Shown piece by piece: positions 62,301 through 64,000 of a stretch of 64,000 nucleotides of DNA; positions within the stretch are counted from its first letter, which is position 1, and each line of letters begins with the position of its first letter. Location: positions 186,001 through 250,000 of the forward strand of contig JARPUW010000258.1 in assembly GCA_030533445.1 (NCBI GenBank), in the 5' to 3' direction. The stretch is from Cyprinodon diabolis. Lineage: Eukaryota; Chordata; Actinopteri; Cyprinodontiformes; Cyprinodontidae. The notes under the pieces were generated by a model. The model did not search any database. It had not been told where the DNA came from and saw only the letters and a list, made by a program, of their open reading frames with translations. The position numbers were made by a program, and so were the translations under genes.

Positions 62301-64000
62301 AAGCTTCAAACAGATTTTACCTCTGCTGTTTTAAACAGCACATATTAATCTAATGGAGGGTGAAAGGACTGATTTAACATTGGGAAATGGATACTATATG
62401 ACTGCTGTACATGACACTTCCCTTGCCACTCAGCACTGATAGACTTTCAAAATAAGACTCCAGGGACCCTACAAAATAAAAGCCTCTATATTTTTTACAT
62501 ATATTTATTGCCCTATATGGCTCAACATTATGACCCAAACTCAACCCCGTTTTAGAGAATAGACTCTAGGAGACTGTTTAAAACACACCCTATAGCAAAT
62601 TTCAAAATAAAAGCCTCCCATTTCCGCTTCATCTACTGCCCTAATAACATGGAAAAAGAGTGATTTAACGATTGGAAAGTAATCAACTATCATTGACGGG
62701 TCTGAACATTTTCTATAAACACAACTCTGTTGGACTTTCAAAATAAGACTCCAGGGACCCTACAAAATAAAAGCCTCTAGATTATACTAATGCATTAATT
62801 GATGCAAATGGCTCAACATTATGACCCAAACTCTTCCAGGTTGTTTTTATTACACTCTAGTGACCTTTTCAAAACACACCCAGAGCAAATTTCACAATAA
62901 AAGTCTCCCATTTACTCTGTAATACAGCAACTATTCACCTAATAACATGGAAAACCAGTGATTTAACATTTGTAAATGGATTCTATATCACTGCTGGGCG
63001 TGACCCATCTTTTGATGCACATTCATGATAGACTTTCAAAATAAGACTACAAGGACTCTACAGAATAAAAGCCTCTTCCTTATACACACTCATACATTCT
63101 GGCATATTGCTCATTGCCATTGGTGATTTCATCACTGCAATGGCTCTTAGAAGGCGGGCGGAGCCCGCCAATGGTAACAGGCGGGCGGAGCCCGCCAAAG
63201 GTGATTACATCACTGCAATGGCTCTTAGCAGGCGGGCGGAGCCCGCCATTGGTGATTTCATCACTGCAATGGCTCTTAGAAGGCGGGCAGAGCCCGCCAT
63301 TGGTGATTTTTTTCTTCACTGAGATGGCTCCTAGCAGGCGGGCGAAGCCCGCCAACTGGGCTTTACCCACTGTGTTTCAATATGGACAACCCATATTACC
63401 CTTGTGCATCATACGCTGTGCACGTCTATTTCCCAGATTTCAGCACAAGTGGCACACAGCTCTCTTTGCCCATGAACTTGCCCTCTTTCCTTCCCTCAGC
63501 AGCCCTCAAAGGCGTAAGCAGTTGGTCTGGGGAGCCCCGACGTCACTTGCCAGGGCCGTATTGGCCCGGTTCCCCAGACGGGCAGTAGGTGGCCCCCCTC
63601 AAAATTTCTTTAGAAATTTTCTAGTTGGGGGGCCACATGCCGAAGGCATGGCCCACCTACTACTATTGCACATATTTATTCCGCGTATTATTATTATTAT
63701 TATAATTCTCCCGTATACCCAAAACTTCGGCGCGTAACTAGTCCCGCACGGTTTGGCGGATCGGGCCCAAAGTTGGCACACGCGTCGGGACCAATGGGGT
63801 GATGTGTGCTTGTATAAAACTTTCTCATTAGTCCGAAGGTTTGCGAATTATTAGCGAAAACGTCGCAAAAAAATCCCATAGGAAATGAATGGGGAGAGGA
63901 AAAAAAAAGCATAAAAAACAGCACTTCTCTGTGTCGGCATACATTCACCTAGAAAAACAGTTTGAAGCTCCGTTTGTAGATAAATCCTTCGTCTATTTAA
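62301..64000 (+). repeat. Unit 20 (partial, right edge; one 60-base core)
   Basis: First 1700 bases of a unit: AT block 62301-63121, GC array 63122-63353 (five boxes), CTCF-like motif at 63582, one core from 63627, TATAAAA at 63813, start of monomer 1 from 63949. Matches unit 9 at offset +36694 up to the core array. Confidence 0.94.
63627..63700. repeat. 60-base core minisatellite, one copy (unit 20)
   Basis: A single core with a long ATT run. The matching unit 9 has three cores. Confidence 0.93.

Larger units (their letters stand above)
1..64000. repeat. Macrosatellite array, ~3.17-kb unit, about 20 head-to-tail copies
   Basis: The whole window is a head-to-tail array. The conserved site AAGCTT inside TTACCAAGCTTCAAAC starts a unit at 169, 3338, 6504, 9242, 12815, 15987, 19269, 22438, 25607, 28979, 32433, 35599, 38796, 41965, 45927, 49074, 53168, 55853, 59159 and 62301. 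Seven of the 19 full units are 3166-3172 bases; the others differ mainly through internal repeat gains and losses. Copies are near-identical over long stretches, which implies recent homogenisation. All units have the same orientation. No unique sequence interrupts the array. The coordinates are seen directly; calling it a satellite/macrosatellite of an animal nuclear genome is inference. Confidence 0.97.

Noticed and set aside
1..64000. Transposon, retroelement or integrated virus as the unit
   Set aside because: No reverse transcriptase, transposase or capsid-like frame, no terminal repeats or target-site duplications bounding the unit, and no intervening unique DNA.
1..64000. Ribosomal DNA repeat or tRNA/5S cluster
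   Set aside because: The 3.17-kb period is too short for an rDNA unit, and I saw no stretch recalling the conserved 18S/28S/5S segments or a tRNA cloverleaf with A and B boxes.

Overview
The window is one uninterrupted tandem array of a large satellite (macrosatellite) unit of about 3.17 kb. I count 19 complete units, a 168-base tail of a unit at the left edge and a 1.7-kb partial unit at the right edge. No single-copy sequence is visible and neither end of the array is reached. I find no convincing protein-coding, rRNA or tRNA gene. The open frames present are short, overlap on both strands, and are long only where internal repeats of 51 or 66 bases (multiples of three) happen to lack stops.

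Organism: nothing looks bacterial or viral. The 3-kb satellite hierarchy, consensus-like splice signals, CCAAT/TATA and AATAAA motifs, and AT-rich sequence with GC/CpG-rich islands point to an animal nuclear genome. A fish or other lower vertebrate is my guess from the style of the sequence; this is weak inference.

Layout of a unit, phased here from the conserved HindIII site AAGCTT: (1) an AT-rich block of about 820 bases made of three diverged copies of a ~295-base repeat; (2) a GC-rich minisatellite, normally five hairpin boxes GGCGGGC-NNN-GCCCGCC, most spaced 51 bases apart with a linker that can itself form a hairpin; (3) a GC-rich hairpin segment ending in a CTCF-like motif and a 20-base AT palindrome; (4) a variable minisatellite of 0-6 copies of a 60-base core separated by (ATT)n; (5) a CpG-rich segment with CCAAT and TATAAAA; (6) about 1.6 kb made of seven diverged ~230-base monomers.

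Dynamics: unit lengths run from 2685 to 4094 bases, and most of the variation is explained by exchange at these nested repeats. There are gains of four monomers (926 bases; units 14 and 16), losses of two monomers (470 bases; units 3 and 17), loss of 27, 51 or 14 bases in the GC array, and copy changes of the 60-base core. Diagnostic variants show that 54.5-63.7 kb is a mosaic of copies of three earlier stretches of the same array. The most interesting possibilities are a directional CTCF-like site in every unit (an organisation like the human macrosatellite DXZ4), the dense potential for hairpins and cruciforms, and a promoter/exon-like arrangement that could make each unit a noncoding transcription unit. 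None of these is proven by sequence alone.
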